A stretch of 64,000 bases of DNA from Diplodia intermedia (Eukaryota > Ascomycota > Dothideomycetes > Botryosphaeriales > Botryosphaeriaceae), in NCBI GenBank assembly GCA_021495925.1, contig JAKEKT010000125.1:1-64000 (forward strand), written 5' to 3'. A model generated the notes under the pieces. It had not been told where the DNA came from and ran no database searches. It saw only the letters and a program-made list of their open reading frames with translations. Position numbers and translations under genes: made by a program. Below are positions 20,247-32,532 of the stretch, in pieces. Position 1 is the stretch's first letter, and each line of letters starts with the position of its first letter.

Positions 20247-22386
20247 GATGCCGTTGTCAAGTAAAGTGATGCAAGTGTGGTTGTTGCAGCAAGTGTCTAG
20301 ATTTCTGGGCTAAGTGGACCTGACGGGGTGAGGTTGTTGTGTCCGTCCTGAGTGAGTGATCAAGGTGAGGCATTCGCAATCACGACTTTACGGTGCAGGA
20401 TTGGGTTCACGAGGCCGTGCTTCGGAATTCTATGGCAGTCGGGGACTACTCAATACTGATTTCTTTAGAGGTTGAAGTTGGTCTTCCTTGAGGATCAGTC
20501 CTGTGGAGAATGCTCCACAGTCTGTGCGCTTTGAGCTTGGCACCAAACGCATGCCTCTCTCCCACTCTGCCCAGCGTGTTATGTAAACACCGCCATAGGC
20601 CTTAGTCTTTCTTGGTAGCGAAACGATGGACTGGGGACCTCGGGAAATGCAGGAAATCCACCAAACTTCACGATGGTGTCGGAAATGCCAATCCGTCGCG
20701 CCATCGATGACGAATCATATTCTTGCCAAAGGCCGGAGGTGACAGAAGTCAGACCCACAATTGACACACCAGGAACTCAAGAGCGCCGCCAACATTGCGG
20801 GGAAGGATCTTATTGCGGAGAGGATTGCGGAGAAGCTGAGGTCCCTGAGCCCGTCAACCCGGAAACGATTCGTGGAAAGAGGTTTTCGTTATGTTATAGC
20901 TACTGCCCTGGCCCGCGCCAACGTCACCGGAATCGTCAGGGTCAGCCAGCAACCGGGTTGGCTCGGCCCTTCTGATATCGAGCATGGCAGCCAAGAAGAA
21001 ACAAGTCAGTGATCAGTGAGCGAAGATATCGTGGTGAGAGATGGGGGCGGCAGGCCTGAGCCCTGAGCCCTGGGCGAAACGAAAAAAGGGCGCCGAGAGC
21101 ACGGCGCAGGATGGCGGCAGGGGAGCAGAGCTTCTAGAAGCAGCAAGCCGAGCGGACAGATGGCGCAGGCCAAGAACGGCCTCGGCCGGTCGCGTGAAGC
21201 GTCGCGCAGCTCGCATCTCTGGAGTACAGGTGTGTACCCCAGGCGCGACTCAGCACAGGGAAATGCCGAGCCTGGTCCGTGAGCTAGTCACAGAATGAAA
21301 TTACGGCACGATAGCAGCGCCGGAGTCGAGATAGAAAGAGTTTTCACGGGAGGCTGCCGCAATGAAGAAACGGCCAGGAATGCCGCGCGGCGTGGCGCCG
21401 GCTAGGACCGGCTGTCGGGCGTTGCAGCGGGCTCGCGTGGGCGTGCTTGTGCTTGGTCTGCCGTGCCCGCGTGCCCGCGCCGCCACAATAACCGGCACTC
21501 GGTGTGCAACGCTGACGGCTGAGGCTGATCGCGAGGCAGCCAGCAGCCTCGGTGCGCCCGGTGCGCCCTGTTGCCTCGGGCAGGGCAGAGTCGCGCTGCG
21601 GAGCGCAACCCACCGCGCTGGCGGCGTATCTGCGAGCGTCGCTATCATGACAAGAGCGCAACCGCTAAGAGAATCCGCCCTTATCAACGCCCACTCCGCA
21701 AATCACGGCAAATGGAGTCGCCCCCATGAGTCCGCGGCCTTGGTGAAGCGACTTGGCAGCCTTGGCCCTCCACAAGGATCGCGGGCGGGCATGTCAAGGC
21801 TGATGTCTGCGTGCGGCGAACGCTGATTCCGCCCTCGCAGCCAATGCCACCGTCGCACAGCGGCTTCTTACCCTTGTCCAAACCGGCGAGCCCGTACAGC
21901 GCGAGAAATGTCTGGGCGGAGGACGCCCTCGCCCGCTATGTATAAGGCCCTGCCCGTGGCATGTCGCCTGAGCCTGACCATCTCTCCGCCGCTCCAAATC
22001 GAGAGTATCGTCCGTTGCCGCTCCACCGCGAGCTAAGGCTGCTGCACCGCTCACGACATCGGCCTAGGTCTTGTCATCGCAGGGCGCGACCCTTCCTGCA
22101 TCTCCTCACGTGGGTCCACTCTTATTTGCCGCCGGCTGCCCTTATAATCCCCAGCCCTTTCCTGACTCTGGACATCCTCAGGCTTTGGTGGGCGCGAGAA
22201 AGTATATCGGCTTCGCTCGTGGCAAAGCGTCCTCCGCTCCAGGCTAGCCCAATTGCCTGCATCCCGCATCGAGCACATACGACCAATCCCGGAGCCGTCA
22301 CGAGAACATCGCTTTCTTGGCTGTGGGATAAGCTGGGGACATAAAGGATCCCTCCGACTTCACCGAGTTATTCCAAGTCTTCCAAC
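20247..22386. other. Intergenic, with a possible short unassigned coding segment
   Basis: 2.1 kb between divergent genes. Most is GC-rich without recognisable coding. A + strand frame open at 20743-21012 has protein-like composition (for example KDLIAERIAEKLRSLSPST), but no in-frame ATG start or convincing upstream exon was found. The last ~400 nt are the permease promoter and contain GATAAG at about 22326, a possible GATA-factor site. Confidence 0.45.
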
Positions 22387-24267
22387 ATGGCCATCTGGAA
22401 CCGTAACAGCACCTCCTCGTCTGACGAGCCCAAGGTTGCTCGCGATGCCGAGTTCGGCAAGGCCGACTATGAGGCTCACGCCTCCTACGACCCCGCCGAG
22501 GGCGAGGTCCACCAGACCGGCGAGAAGCAGAACCTGCACCGTGGTCTGGAGGCCAGGCACATCACTATGATTGCCATCGGTGGTGCAATTGGTACGTGGC
22601 GCCCCCATTGTGGAATAAACCAAAACTGACAGGTGGCCAGGTACGGGTTTGATCATCGGCACCGGCAAGGCTTTGGCGCAATCCGGCCCCGCCTCCATCC
22701 TGATCTCGTACTCTTTCGTTGGTCTTCTCGTGTTTGCTGTCATGGCTGGTCTCGGTGAAATGGCTGCATGGCTTCCTCTCGGATCTGGCTTCTCTGGCTA
22801 CGCCAACCGCTTCGTCGACCCCGCCCTTGGTTTCGCCCTTGGCTACGTAAGTCTGAGGACAAAGCTGGAACAAACATTCCGCGAATTGGAAGCTAACGAA
22901 GGTGTAGACCTACTGGTTCAAGTACATCATTGTCACCCCTAACCAGCTCACCGCTGCTGCGTTGGTCATCCAGTATTGGGTCGCGCCGGAAAAGGTGAAT
23001 CCAGGTGTATTCATCACTGTCTTCTTCATCGCCATCGTCTCCATCAATTATTTTGGTGTCAAGTTCTTCGGCGAATTCGAGTTCTGGCTCAGTAGCTTGA
23101 AGGTCGTCATCATCATCGCTTTGATCCTCCTCTCTCTTATCCTGGCACTCGGCGGCGGCCCTACCCATGACAGGACGGGCTTCAGATACTGGAAGAACCC
23201 TGGCGCGTTCAAGGAGTATATTGACAGTAAGTGAAGCCCACTGTTGAGTTCATGATCATCAACTGACCGAGTACAAAGCTGGTTCCGCCGGCAAGTTTCT
23301 TGGCTTCTGGAGCTCCATGATCAATGCCGTCTTTGCCTACCTTGGCACTGAGCTCGTCGGTGTCACTGTTGGCGAAGCCCAGAATCCCAGGCGCACCATC
23401 CCCAAGGCCATCAAGTTGACCTTCTTCCGTATCCTTTTCTTCTACTGCTTGTCGGTTCTGCTTTTGGGAATGATCGTTCCCTCCGACTCGGACGATCTTG
23501 CTTTCGCCAACAAGAAGTCCAACAGCGCTGCTGCTTCTCCCTTCGTCGTCGCCATCAAGATTGCCCAGATCGATGCTCTCCCCGGTATCCTGAACGGCTG
23601 TATCTTGCTCTTCGTCTTCTCGGCCGCCAACTCGGATCTGTACATTGCTTCGCGTACCATCTACGGACTCGCCAGCACCGGCAAGGCCCCGAAGATCCTC
23701 GCACGCACCGACAAGCGCGGCGTTCCGGTCTACGCCCTCGGGCTCTCCTCGCTCTTCTGCCTGCTGGCGTACATGAACGTGTCGGACGACTCGAAGAAGG
23801 TGTTCGGCTACTTTGTCAACCTGGTGACGATTTTCGGCCTGCTGACGTGGATCTCGATCCTGGTGACGCACATCTACTTCGTCAGGGCGCGCGAGGCGCA
23901 GAACGTGCCCAAGGAGACGCTGGCGTACGTGTCGCCGTTCGGCATCTGGGGTAGCTACGTCGCGCTCGGCTTCTGCATCCTGATCGCCTTCACCAAGAAC
24001 TTCAACGTCTTCACCCATGACGAGAGCTATGGCGACTTCGACTACAAGAACTTCATCACCGGATACCTCGGCATCCCGCTCTACATCATCATGATTTTCG
24101 GGTGGAAATGGTGGCACAAGACGGAGGGCATCAAGCCTACCGAGGCCGACCTCTGGAGTGGCAAGGACGTCATCGACCGCGAAGAACAGGAATTCCTGGC
24201 TCAGCAGGCGGCGAACAACAAGGGAGAGAAGAGCTTCTACGCGAAATTCGTTTCTTGGCTGTTCTAA
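22387..24267 (+). CDS. Amino acid permease, YAT family (Dip5/Gap1-like)
   Basis: Exons 22387-22591, 22641-22846, 22908-23226 and 23279-24267 encode 572 residues. The entry motif HITMIAIGGAIGTGLIIGTG is the hallmark of the yeast amino acid transporter (APC) family, followed by the usual 12 hydrophobic segments (for example VVIIIALILLSLILALGGGP and FYCLSVLLLGMIVP). The motifs ELVGVTVGEAQNPRRTIPKAI and FSAANSDLYIASRTIYGLA are also diagnostic. It is a plasma-membrane H+/amino acid symporter. The hydrophilic N-terminus carries lysines near K20-K25 that could be ubiquitylated, as known for this family. Dip5-like acidic amino acid specificity is possible but not provable here. Confidence 0.93.
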
Positions 24268-24548
24268 GGGTCGGGATTGGAGTGTGGACGTCTTTGCAGG
24301 TCAGGTAGAGGAGGATATACCAATCGTGGTCGCGCGTGCGTGGCCCGGTCTTGTGCTGTTTGGCTAGAATTCGAGTGCCGTGCCTTCCTAAAATACGAGT
24401 TATGATCGCCGAATTGGGCTTAGCGTCGTGGGTGACCTTTTAAGCAACTGATGGAGTGCCGCCCGGCATTTGCCCACCAGCACCTTGATTCTTCGTTGAC
24501 TGCTCTTTTGCCTTTCCGATTAAATCAAGAACCAACCAACTCACCATC
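24268..24548. other. Short spacer between tandem + strand genes
   Basis: 281 nt holding the permease 3' flank and the promoter/leader of the RNase H-like gene. The pyrimidine-rich part at 24485-24515 fits a fungal 5' leader. Confidence 0.5.
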
Positions 24549-25434
24549 ATGCAGACCACCGGTCCCGCCCCCGCCAACGTCGGCTTGCCCGACAACCGCA
24601 TCTATGGCACCCAGCGCGCCCGTTCCCTCAACCTGCTCGTCCACGCCGACCGCTTGCCGGATGGCAGGCTGGACCACGACGCGTCCGTCGCTTTCGCCCA
24701 CCGGGCTGCCAATCACGTGTCCACGCTTGTCATGTACGGCGACGGTTCTGGCAATCACCAGAACCACTGGGAGCCGAAGTGGACTGGCGTCGCCGCCGCC
24801 TGGAAGCGCAGGGACGAGCTGCTGTACCATGTGGTCGGCCGCAGGATCAAGCGGGAGATGTTCCCGGACGAGATGGAGGCCCATGCTGTCAACGAGTGCA
24901 TGAGCACTGCACTCGTGGAGAGGTGGAGAGTGGAGGAGCAGGTCGTTGTCCTGACGGACAACATCGTTGCGCTGCAGGAGATCAGGGATTGGTGAGTTCC
25001 AAGCATTTGTTGGCCTGCCGACGTCGAGAGATTTTCAGATAATTGCTCTTTACAGGGTGCCTGGCCAGGGTGGCGCCAAGGAGGCGGCTCTGCAGCGCCT
25101 CAAGAGACTTGACGACCTCTTCGCGGCGCAGGGTGTTCCTGTCGTCGTCCGGTTTCTGAAGGGCCGGCGGTTCGTTGAGGGTCACGACGTCGCTGATGTC
25201 ATGGCTCGACAGCTGTCGTGCCAGAGAAAGGATCCCAAGTGGTCGGGCGACCAAGAGTACCGTGAGAGGGAGGAGTATATCTACTCGAAGATGAGTTGTT
25301 GGTTCTTGGCGGTGAATAACAGCGCAGAGCTGAACGGTACGTTTCTCGTGCTGCCCATTTTACATGGAACATGGATAACTGCACTTACAGAAGAATGGGA
25401 GAGGTTTACGAGGCGAGTTGTCCGGCAGTCTTGA
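24549..25434 (+). CDS. Stand-alone RNase H-fold protein
   Basis: Exons 24549-24991, 25056-25336 and 25391-25434 encode 255 residues. The central part reads as an RNase HI-type fold. Asp65 lies in LVMYGDGSG with a following GVAAAWKR strand. Glu110 lies in EMEAHAVNECMSTAL, Asp137 in VVVLTDNIVALQEI, and Asp195 in VEGHDVADVMAR. The VPGQGGAKEAALQRL segment sits between. This matches the D-E-D-D order and spacing seen in RNases H of non-LTR retrotransposons, but no reverse transcriptase, gag or integrase sequence is near. Two spliceosomal introns interrupt the domain, which argues for a host gene rather than a recent element. Role unknown: the family cuts RNA in RNA-DNA hybrids. It could be a domesticated retroelement domain or an RNase H-like protein with another job. 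Confidence 0.65.
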
Positions 25435-26964
25435 ACCGTCTTGTCTTCGGCACAGGTAAGACCTACCGTTCGATGTCTAGCGATCCGCAAAAGCTAATGA
25501 GAAACGATCAAGCGGCTTCGGCATGTGAATCAGCAGCATAATGGCACTTTATTCACGATTCTCAACGCCAGCTAGGACGGTCTTTATGGCGACAGTTGCT
25601 TATAATCCACGGCGACATGGACCTCAAGACAACACTGGCACGGATGCAGCCATCACGGCGAGACCACGACGACACAGATGCAGACAGAGGGGCACAAAAA
25701 ATCGTACGAGGAGGAATATGGGTGCGGGCTCGAGCTGTGCGACGATGACAATGCGTGCGCGACAGTGGCTGCGGCCAGCGGTGAAGGAGCTGACACCCTC
25801 CGCTCCGGTCCAGAAAGGACCGAGTGTCACCAGGCGCGGAAGGAGAGGGAGCAGGTGTCGGTCGGCTGACAGAGTGCATTCCATGTGCTAGCGGGGTCGA
25901 ACGGACACGAGCTGCGCGTGATGAAGAAGAAGGGACTCCAGGCAGAAGCGACAAGCTTTCGGGTAGGGAGGCCAAGGCGAGGGAGCGTTATGCGAGGGCC
26001 TGGCCCGGGCGCTGGGAAAAATAGCTGGAGATCTGCCGCGCGCGAATCAGCCCCGCGACACTGCCACTGCCACTGCCAACGCCAACACTCTTGCTGTTGC
26101 GATGGAGCCCGCGGGCCCCAGCCCCGGCGCCGCCCCGGCCTAGCGGTTCCCTCCGCCGTCCGTACCTGGCGCGACCACGACCCGCAACCGACCGGCCATG
26201 TGTGCTGACTGCCCAGACACGGCCATTCGCCCGCCCGTCGAGCACATGCGCCGCGAGCTAGCGCGCTTCCGGTCCCTGGATTTGCTGCGTCGATTGTGCC
26301 CGCCAGCCCGGCCGAACACACGATACGATGGCTCCGACGCCGTTGCACTCGACTCGTGCGGTGCCAGACGAACCGCCTGCTAGCAGGGTTCGTCGTTTGA
26401 CCGGTTCCTCTTCAGCCGCAGCCCACGGCGGTTGCCATGTATGACGCAGAAACCGTCTGCCTCTGCCGCGTGGATCCGCGATGACGGACGCGTCTGGATA
26501 ATAACATCCCCGGCGCACCCTCGACTGCCTCCTTGCCGGCGCGCGCACCTCCTATTGCCGCAGTTTCGGCCGCTGACTTGCATTCTTCGGCCTCTGGCTC
26601 GTGTCGTATTGCTCTGGACTCAGCACGGGCCTTGCTTCAAGCCACCGGGGCTGCCGCATCGTGCTTTCCAAATTTGGCCTCTTGTTGTTCCCACGCAGCT
26701 TCGTTAGGGCTCCGTCTACCGGGCCTAGCTTACCGCAGGAGCGTTTGATGATTTTGGCCGCGTCCCTAAAAAAGACCAACCTGGGAATCCCTATAACATC
26801 GCACTCGGCCTCCACCTCACAGCCCGTCGATCTGCAACTCGTTCGTACATGTCTTGACTCGCCCTGCCGCTCCAACCAACACCATCCAGCAGAGGCTGTG
26901 CTGCGCAGACACTTAAATTTCTTTCGTCGCCCGACCCCGGCACACGCTCTATCAGCAAGCAAAA
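25435..26964. other. Intergenic, no gene recognised
   Basis: 1.5 kb holding the promoter of the secreted carboxylesterase at its right end. Frames on both strands are GC-driven overlaps without domains. Confidence 0.5.
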
Positions 26965-28675
26965 ATGCGTGCCGTTTTCACTTTGTTTGCTCTCCTGGCC
27001 GTCGAGGTCGCCGCTGTTGACCCCTTGGTCAAGCTCTCCTACGCTTCATATCGCGGCACGCCATTGGGCTGTGGCGTCACGCAATGGATGGGCCTCCCTT
27101 ACGCAGCGCCGCCCGTGGGTGACTTGCGTTTCGCCGCTCCCAGGGATCCGGATATCGAAGACAAGGAGTATGATGCAGATTCAGTAAGTTTTCCTCCAAG
27201 CTCGTATTCTTTCTATCCCGTACACCTAGCGCGCTTGGGATGCTCATTGCTAATGCATTTCACAGCACGGACCAACCTGTATAGGTGTTGACTCCCGGCC
27301 AGGCGACTCTAGTGTGTCCGAAGATTGCTTGAAGCTCGACATCTTTGCCCCATCTGCGGCGTCCGCGGGCGCTAAGCTGCCTGTTTTCTTTTACGTGCAA
27401 GGGGGCGGTTTCAGCGGATCAGCCAAGTCACCCAACGGCACATCGCTTGTGGAAACCAGTGGAGGCAACATGATCGTCGTCACCTTCACCTACCGAGTTG
27501 GCCCCTACGGCTTCCTGGGTGGCGTGGTGCCGAAGCCAAACATGTCGCGAAAGTCGGCTCCTGATTTCAGTTCCAACAACGGCCTGAAAGACCAACTCAA
27601 AGCGTTGCGATGGGTGAAGGATAACATCGCATCATTTGGTGGCGATCCAGCACACATTGTCCTTGGTGGCGCCAGCGCAGGTGGCGGATCGGTCGTTATC
27701 CACATGGCCAATCCCACGAACAATGCATCCTTCGTCGGAGCAGCACTGGAGTCTGCCTCGTGGCCTGCCATGCAGACAGCCGAGCAAGCTCAGTGGCAGT
27801 ACAACAGCATCCTCAACGATACGGGATGCGCTGGCGAGTGGGACTCGCTCGCATGCCTGCGGAAACTCAATACCTCAGCGTTCCAGACCAATACCCGCAG
27901 CAAGACCCACGCACTGCCTGGCGGCAAGGCTACTCCGGTGTACATGTATGCACCGGTCATGGACGGCGACATCGTGCGCGAATACAGGTACAACAGCTTC
28001 TACGCTAGTCGCGAGCACAAGGTCCCCATTCTCGTGGGCGACACGACCAACGAAGGCATTGTGTTCACACCTTCTAGCGCTGGCAAATCGCTGCAGGCCG
28101 CCGACGCCTTCGTCACCAGCCAGTTTCCGGACTTGACACCACAGAACCTTACCTTCTTCCACTCGCACCCGCAGTACAAGCCTCTTATCGACGCTGAGAA
28201 CTTCCGCAGCTACGCAGCTCAACTCTACGGCGATATCCGCTACGTATGCCCCAACCTGTTTCTGTCCTGGGCCCTACCCTCGCGCGCCCAGAACAACAAC
28301 GTCTGGACCTATCAGTGGAGTGTCGGCTCAGCGACCCACACAGCGGAGAGCTGGAGCGTCTGGAACGGCTTCACCGGAAAGAACGCGACTCTGGAGCCCC
28401 TCCAATCAGCAATCCATGCCTACTGGATCTCTTTCGTTACTCACCTCGACCCCACCGCCGCAGCAGCAAAGTACGCAGCCGCGAGGAACAAGAAGCTCGC
28501 CGCTCCTACTGCCTGGGATCGCAGCGCAAACACTGAGCGCAAAGGGGCTGCGAAACGCATGCAGTTTTCGGACAAGGCAGCGAAGCCATTGGCGCCGAAG
28601 ATGGAGTCCGTGGACCAGCATCAATGGGACGCGTGTGCACACCTGATGGACATGGGAGTCCAACTGCGGCAGTGA
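26965..28675 (+). CDS. Secreted type-B carboxylesterase
   Basis: Exons 26965-27183 and 27266-28675 with an 82-nt intron encode 542 residues. A signal peptide covers about residues 1-17. Type-B (cholinesterase/lipase-like) landmarks are in order: YRGTPLGCGVTQWMGLPYAAPP, SEDCLKLDIFAP, FVQGGGF-like oxyanion loop (FYVQGGGFSG), nucleophile elbow GGASAGG (catalytic Ser), the acidic residue in GDTTNEG, and THTAES with the catalytic His. The second elbow residue is Ala rather than the usual Glu, a common variant in fungi. It hydrolyses carboxylic esters outside the cell; natural substrate unknown. The start is fixed by the signal peptide. Length is normal for the family. Confidence 0.93.
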
Positions 28676-29758
28676 TGCAGTGAGATAGTGAGACTAAGGG
28701 CGGAAAAAAGTTTATTGCATAGCATATGGAGCATTGGATCATTGGGTTATTGGCGGCGTTTACGATTTTGCATAAGACGGAGCATAGAGATTCTTTTTTT
28801 TTTAGGCTATAGACTAGCGATGAAGAATTAAGAGACACGGCCAATTGAGACGCTTGCAAAGATTTACCCGTAAGGCGCAGTAACAGGGAACGACGTGCAG
28901 AAAGCCGGGATCAGGGGGCTCGAGCATTTGGAATGACACGGCACAACGCAAACGGACGGAGAACACCAACGGCGATCAAGGCAAACCGTGTTTCGTCGCG
29001 CTGGTTTTGGGATAGGCCTCGGGCTCCTTTCGAGTCTGCCTCGCAGTCTGCCTCGTTGGGCCAATCCTCATGACTTTTTCTGGCTCACTGCGCCTTCTCT
29101 TCCCCGCCTCGCGTCAATCTGACCGGCTACCTTATCGGCGCACCCGTGGCACGAATTACATACTAGCCCTGCATCACAGGATTAATATCACCGCCCCTGT
29201 CATTATTAGCGTCTGCAGGCGTGTAAGCTTTTAGATCCTTGACTATTGCATGAATCCTCCGGCCCCGCTGCCTTGCCGTGCGGGGAGGTAGGAAAGATTT
29301 CTCCTCACTCTTTGTTCTCTTTTTTCTCCGTAAGTAACCAAGGGTTGACTCGACGCGCTTCGGTTGCACTTGTGCCACTCTTCTCCGTTCTTGCTATCAT
29401 TGGCCGAGTTTGCTCCATGAGAGCCAGCTCTTGTTCCGGGTTGGTGGTGTGGACGACGGAGTTGTTCTCACTACTGCTTATTCTTTTTTTTTCTTGACAC
29501 GATGGAACGAAGTTCACCAGACTACTGTCGTACCCGTCCGTCCTGTATAACCAACGCCCAACTCTGGTGATGCCCGCCCGTCCGCGCATTCGTGGCTGGA
29601 ACGCATGTGATACTGATCCAAACTCGTTCTAATCTTTTTTCCCCCCACGGTTCTGCTCCGTCCCTTTCACAACGAGCGTGCAGTAAAGCAATAAGACGGG
29701 CCCACGACGACGTTTATCTTCGAATGCCCGGATGATCAAACCGACAAGACCAAGGAGT

Positions 29759-29822
<64 letters not shown>

Positions 29823-31001
29823 CTACCTACAAACCTCTATCCTCCCCCCTCTACTCTGACCATATCCAGACTAGCATGCTACTTACCATAAACCTAACAG
29901 CACACCTGTGCTCCCCCAAACAGTTTCCGTCCGAGAATGCCATTTGAAAACCAAGCGGTCAAACAAAGGCAAAAAGAATAAGCTCAACTCCCACACAGGA
30001 TACGCGTCACGCATGGCAGAGTCGGCCTCGCGCAAATTCAGCCTGACACCAGCAATTCAGCCTCGCAGGCCGTCATCAGCCACCAAAAGAAGGTTGGGGA
30101 ACGAATTCCGCCTGACCGTCCGCCTCTACGATTGCCACAGAAAGAAAGTAGTTAGCGATCGCAGCTGCGACGCGTTCCGAATGAGCCTGCGCCGCCTAAG
30201 ACGTTATACTATCCCGCGTGTGAAACAGACGTCCTGAAAGAGGAGAGAGCGCGAGAGAAAGAAGCACCGGGCCGAGTGGTCCCTGAAAGACGGCACGACG
30301 GACAGGGCAGGCGGGCCAAAGCGGCCGTCGAAACCGGGCCGAGTGAGAGCGACGACAAGCTTCTTACCGAGCCTCGAGTGCTGACACATATGCACGTTAT
30401 CGCTTGCGAAAGGCTTGACGAGACAGATTGCTTCGATATCTCACGCCAGTATCAAGAGAACACGAGGGAAAAGCGAAAAGTCAGACCACCCGAAGGCGCA
30501 GGGGTCCCCTCACGCGCGCGCATATTTCCACCAGTGCGCAGACACCACGTATTTTCAGCGTCAACTCAAGACTCATTCGCTACTTCAACCGATTACTAAA
30601 AAGCTAGCTACATATCAGAACTTAAGAAACTTGGGGAATAAGTCAAGAAGAGGGTACTAAGGTTGAGAGAAAAGCCAAGAGCCGGAGAGAGAGGAAGGGG
30701 TTGCGGGTTGGTGTCCCAACGATGGCCAGGTGACATAAGAAAACAGGCGGAAAACGAAGGTCGCCAGCGTCTGCCTTGATCTACAGACGGCTGTCGTTTG
30801 GCAAGCAGAGTCTCCCCGTCTTCACCGTTTTCGTGCGAGAAACAAGAAACCCTGATCTTCTTAAAGCTGCTCCCTGCACCTGCTGCGTTAGAAGTTTTGT
30901 CGGATTCGCAATTATTGGGGGAATCCGCGCTGCAAAAAGAGAAAAAAGCCAGTACTGGTACACCCCCGTAGCCATTAGCCCCCAGACGTCATTGTATGCA
31001 C
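28676..31001. other. Convergent intergenic region with GA microsatellite
   Basis: 2.3 kb between converging genes. It contains the (GA)30 repeat at 29761-29820, T-runs near 28795-28803 and 29485-29494, and several short overlapping frames, none with a domain. The (GA)n tract makes the surroundings unreliable for gene calls. Confidence 0.5.
29761..29820. repeat. (GA)30 microsatellite
   Basis: Sixty bases of perfect GA dinucleotide repeat. Such tracts are length-polymorphic between isolates and can act as GAGA-type or H-DNA-forming sequences. No function is asserted. Confidence 0.97.
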
Positions 31002-32532
31002 TTAAGCCGCCTCCTCGGGGATCTCGGGTGTCTCCGAGCCGAGCGCCTGGCTCTGTTCCCTGTGCATCCGTGCCTCGATCTCTTTGAGCTGGCTTTCGCG
31101 TGCCAACAGTTCTTGCCTCTTCTCCTGGATCTCGCGCTGGACCTTGAGCTCGATCTCGCGGAGCTTCTCCTCCTCGCGGCGGAGCTGCTCCTCCTTTAGG
31201 CGCACCGACTGAGATGCCAGATCCTCGGGATTCATCGACGAATCGCTATGGCTTGTTAGTGATTTTTCTTTGCATTTCTTTCAAGCAGGTAAACTTACGC
31301 AGCAGCACCGCCCTCGACGCTCTTGGAGAGCTTCTCGGTACGGTAGTTCTCGTACAGGAAGTCATGGGTGATTTCCTTGAGATCCGCCAAGTGGCTGTGG
31401 AGAAGAGCGCTCCTCACGGCCAAGAAATCGGAGTGTCTCGGGTTCTCGACCTCGACAACACCCCAAGGGTACTGCCGCGCGCGAACCTTCTTGCCACCGA
31501 CATCGACGAAATCCTCCGCACCAACAATGGCGAAGGGCATGAGACCCCTCAGCTCGGCGTTCTCCTCGACGGTGTCCTCGTCGTCCTCCTCGATGTCGTA
31601 GGGGAAGTTGTACACCGGGATGCGGTAATGCTCAATGTCCTCCATGACGAGCTTCTTGAACTCGGCGAGCTCGGCGGGGGTAAGAGAGTCGGCCTTTCCA
31701 ATGACGGGGATGACGTTGACGCGGGGCGAAAGGCGCTTCATCAGCTCAATGTCAAGCTCACGGAGACTGCAGATTACACGTCAGCAATGACCTTCATAGC
31801 CGGGACAGCGAGGATATTACCCATGGCCAGTGGGGGTGATGAAGTAGAGAAGGACGTGGACACGGTTGTCACGGAAACGAGGGTTACGCTTGATACGCGA
31901 CTCCTCGGCCAGAATGTCATCGTACTGGCGCTCGAGGTAGCCAACGATTTCGCCGAAGCTGCGGGACCGTTAACACAAAAATGCAAGCACCTTGGCTTGA
32001 TGCAGTCGCGTCCGTACCTGGCCTCGTTGTCGATCTGGTCACCGAAACCGGGAGTGTCGACAATGGTGAGCGAGATGCGGGTTCCTTCCTCATCAAGCTC
32101 TAATTCTGGTGAACAATGCTTAGTGAAATTCCTCGATGGGCGGACTGGCCGCGGATACTGGGTCTAGGATCGTACCGACGGTGACGGGCTTTATCCGCAC
32201 ACCCTCCTCGACGTGGGCGTTGGCCGGGTCGTCCGAGTCCTTGTGGTTCAGGACGTCCTGGCCGCAGAGAGTGTTGACGAAAGTCGTGCGACCTGGGTTG
32301 GGCGGCAAGGTCAGCGCAGTGCGGGCAATGCACACGTGTGGAGCGACATACCAGTGCCTGATGCGCCACAGACCATCAGACAGAACTGGATACCCTTCTT
32401 GACATTCTTCTTCCTGCGGATCTTGATCTGTCGAAGCACCGGTCAGCGGGAATCTGGGAGTCGGGTCGCGCGCAGATGCGGCGCACGATGGCGCGGGTCG
32501 AGACAGGGCAGGGATGGTCATACGGCGTTCAT
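31002..32532 (-). CDS. aspA: Septin, Cdc11/AspA class
   Basis: Seven exons: 32524-32532 (only nine coding bases, MNA), 32352-32427, 32176-32292, 32018-32099, 31821-31958, 31299-31766, 31002-31245. They encode 377 residues. The septin GTPase domain is complete: P-loop GASGTGRTT (Arg instead of the usual Lys), switch DTPGFGD and the G4 motif GKAD. The septin-unique element covers DFLAVRSALLHSHLADLKEITHDFLYENYR. The last ~75 residues (SVRLKEEQLRREEEKLREIEL...) form a coiled coil. The sequence closely resembles fungal AspA/Cdc11 as I recall it. Septins polymerise into filaments at septation sites and growing tips. The very short first exon, MNA|IKIRRKKNVKKG, matches the N-terminus of the family. 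The Arg in the P-loop fits the Cdc11 class, which is thought to be a weak or non-hydrolysing subunit. Confidence 0.93.

Noticed and set aside
20579..20767. 62-codon minus-strand frame
   Set aside because: Looks protein-like but has no family resemblance and overlaps the + strand candidate at 20743.
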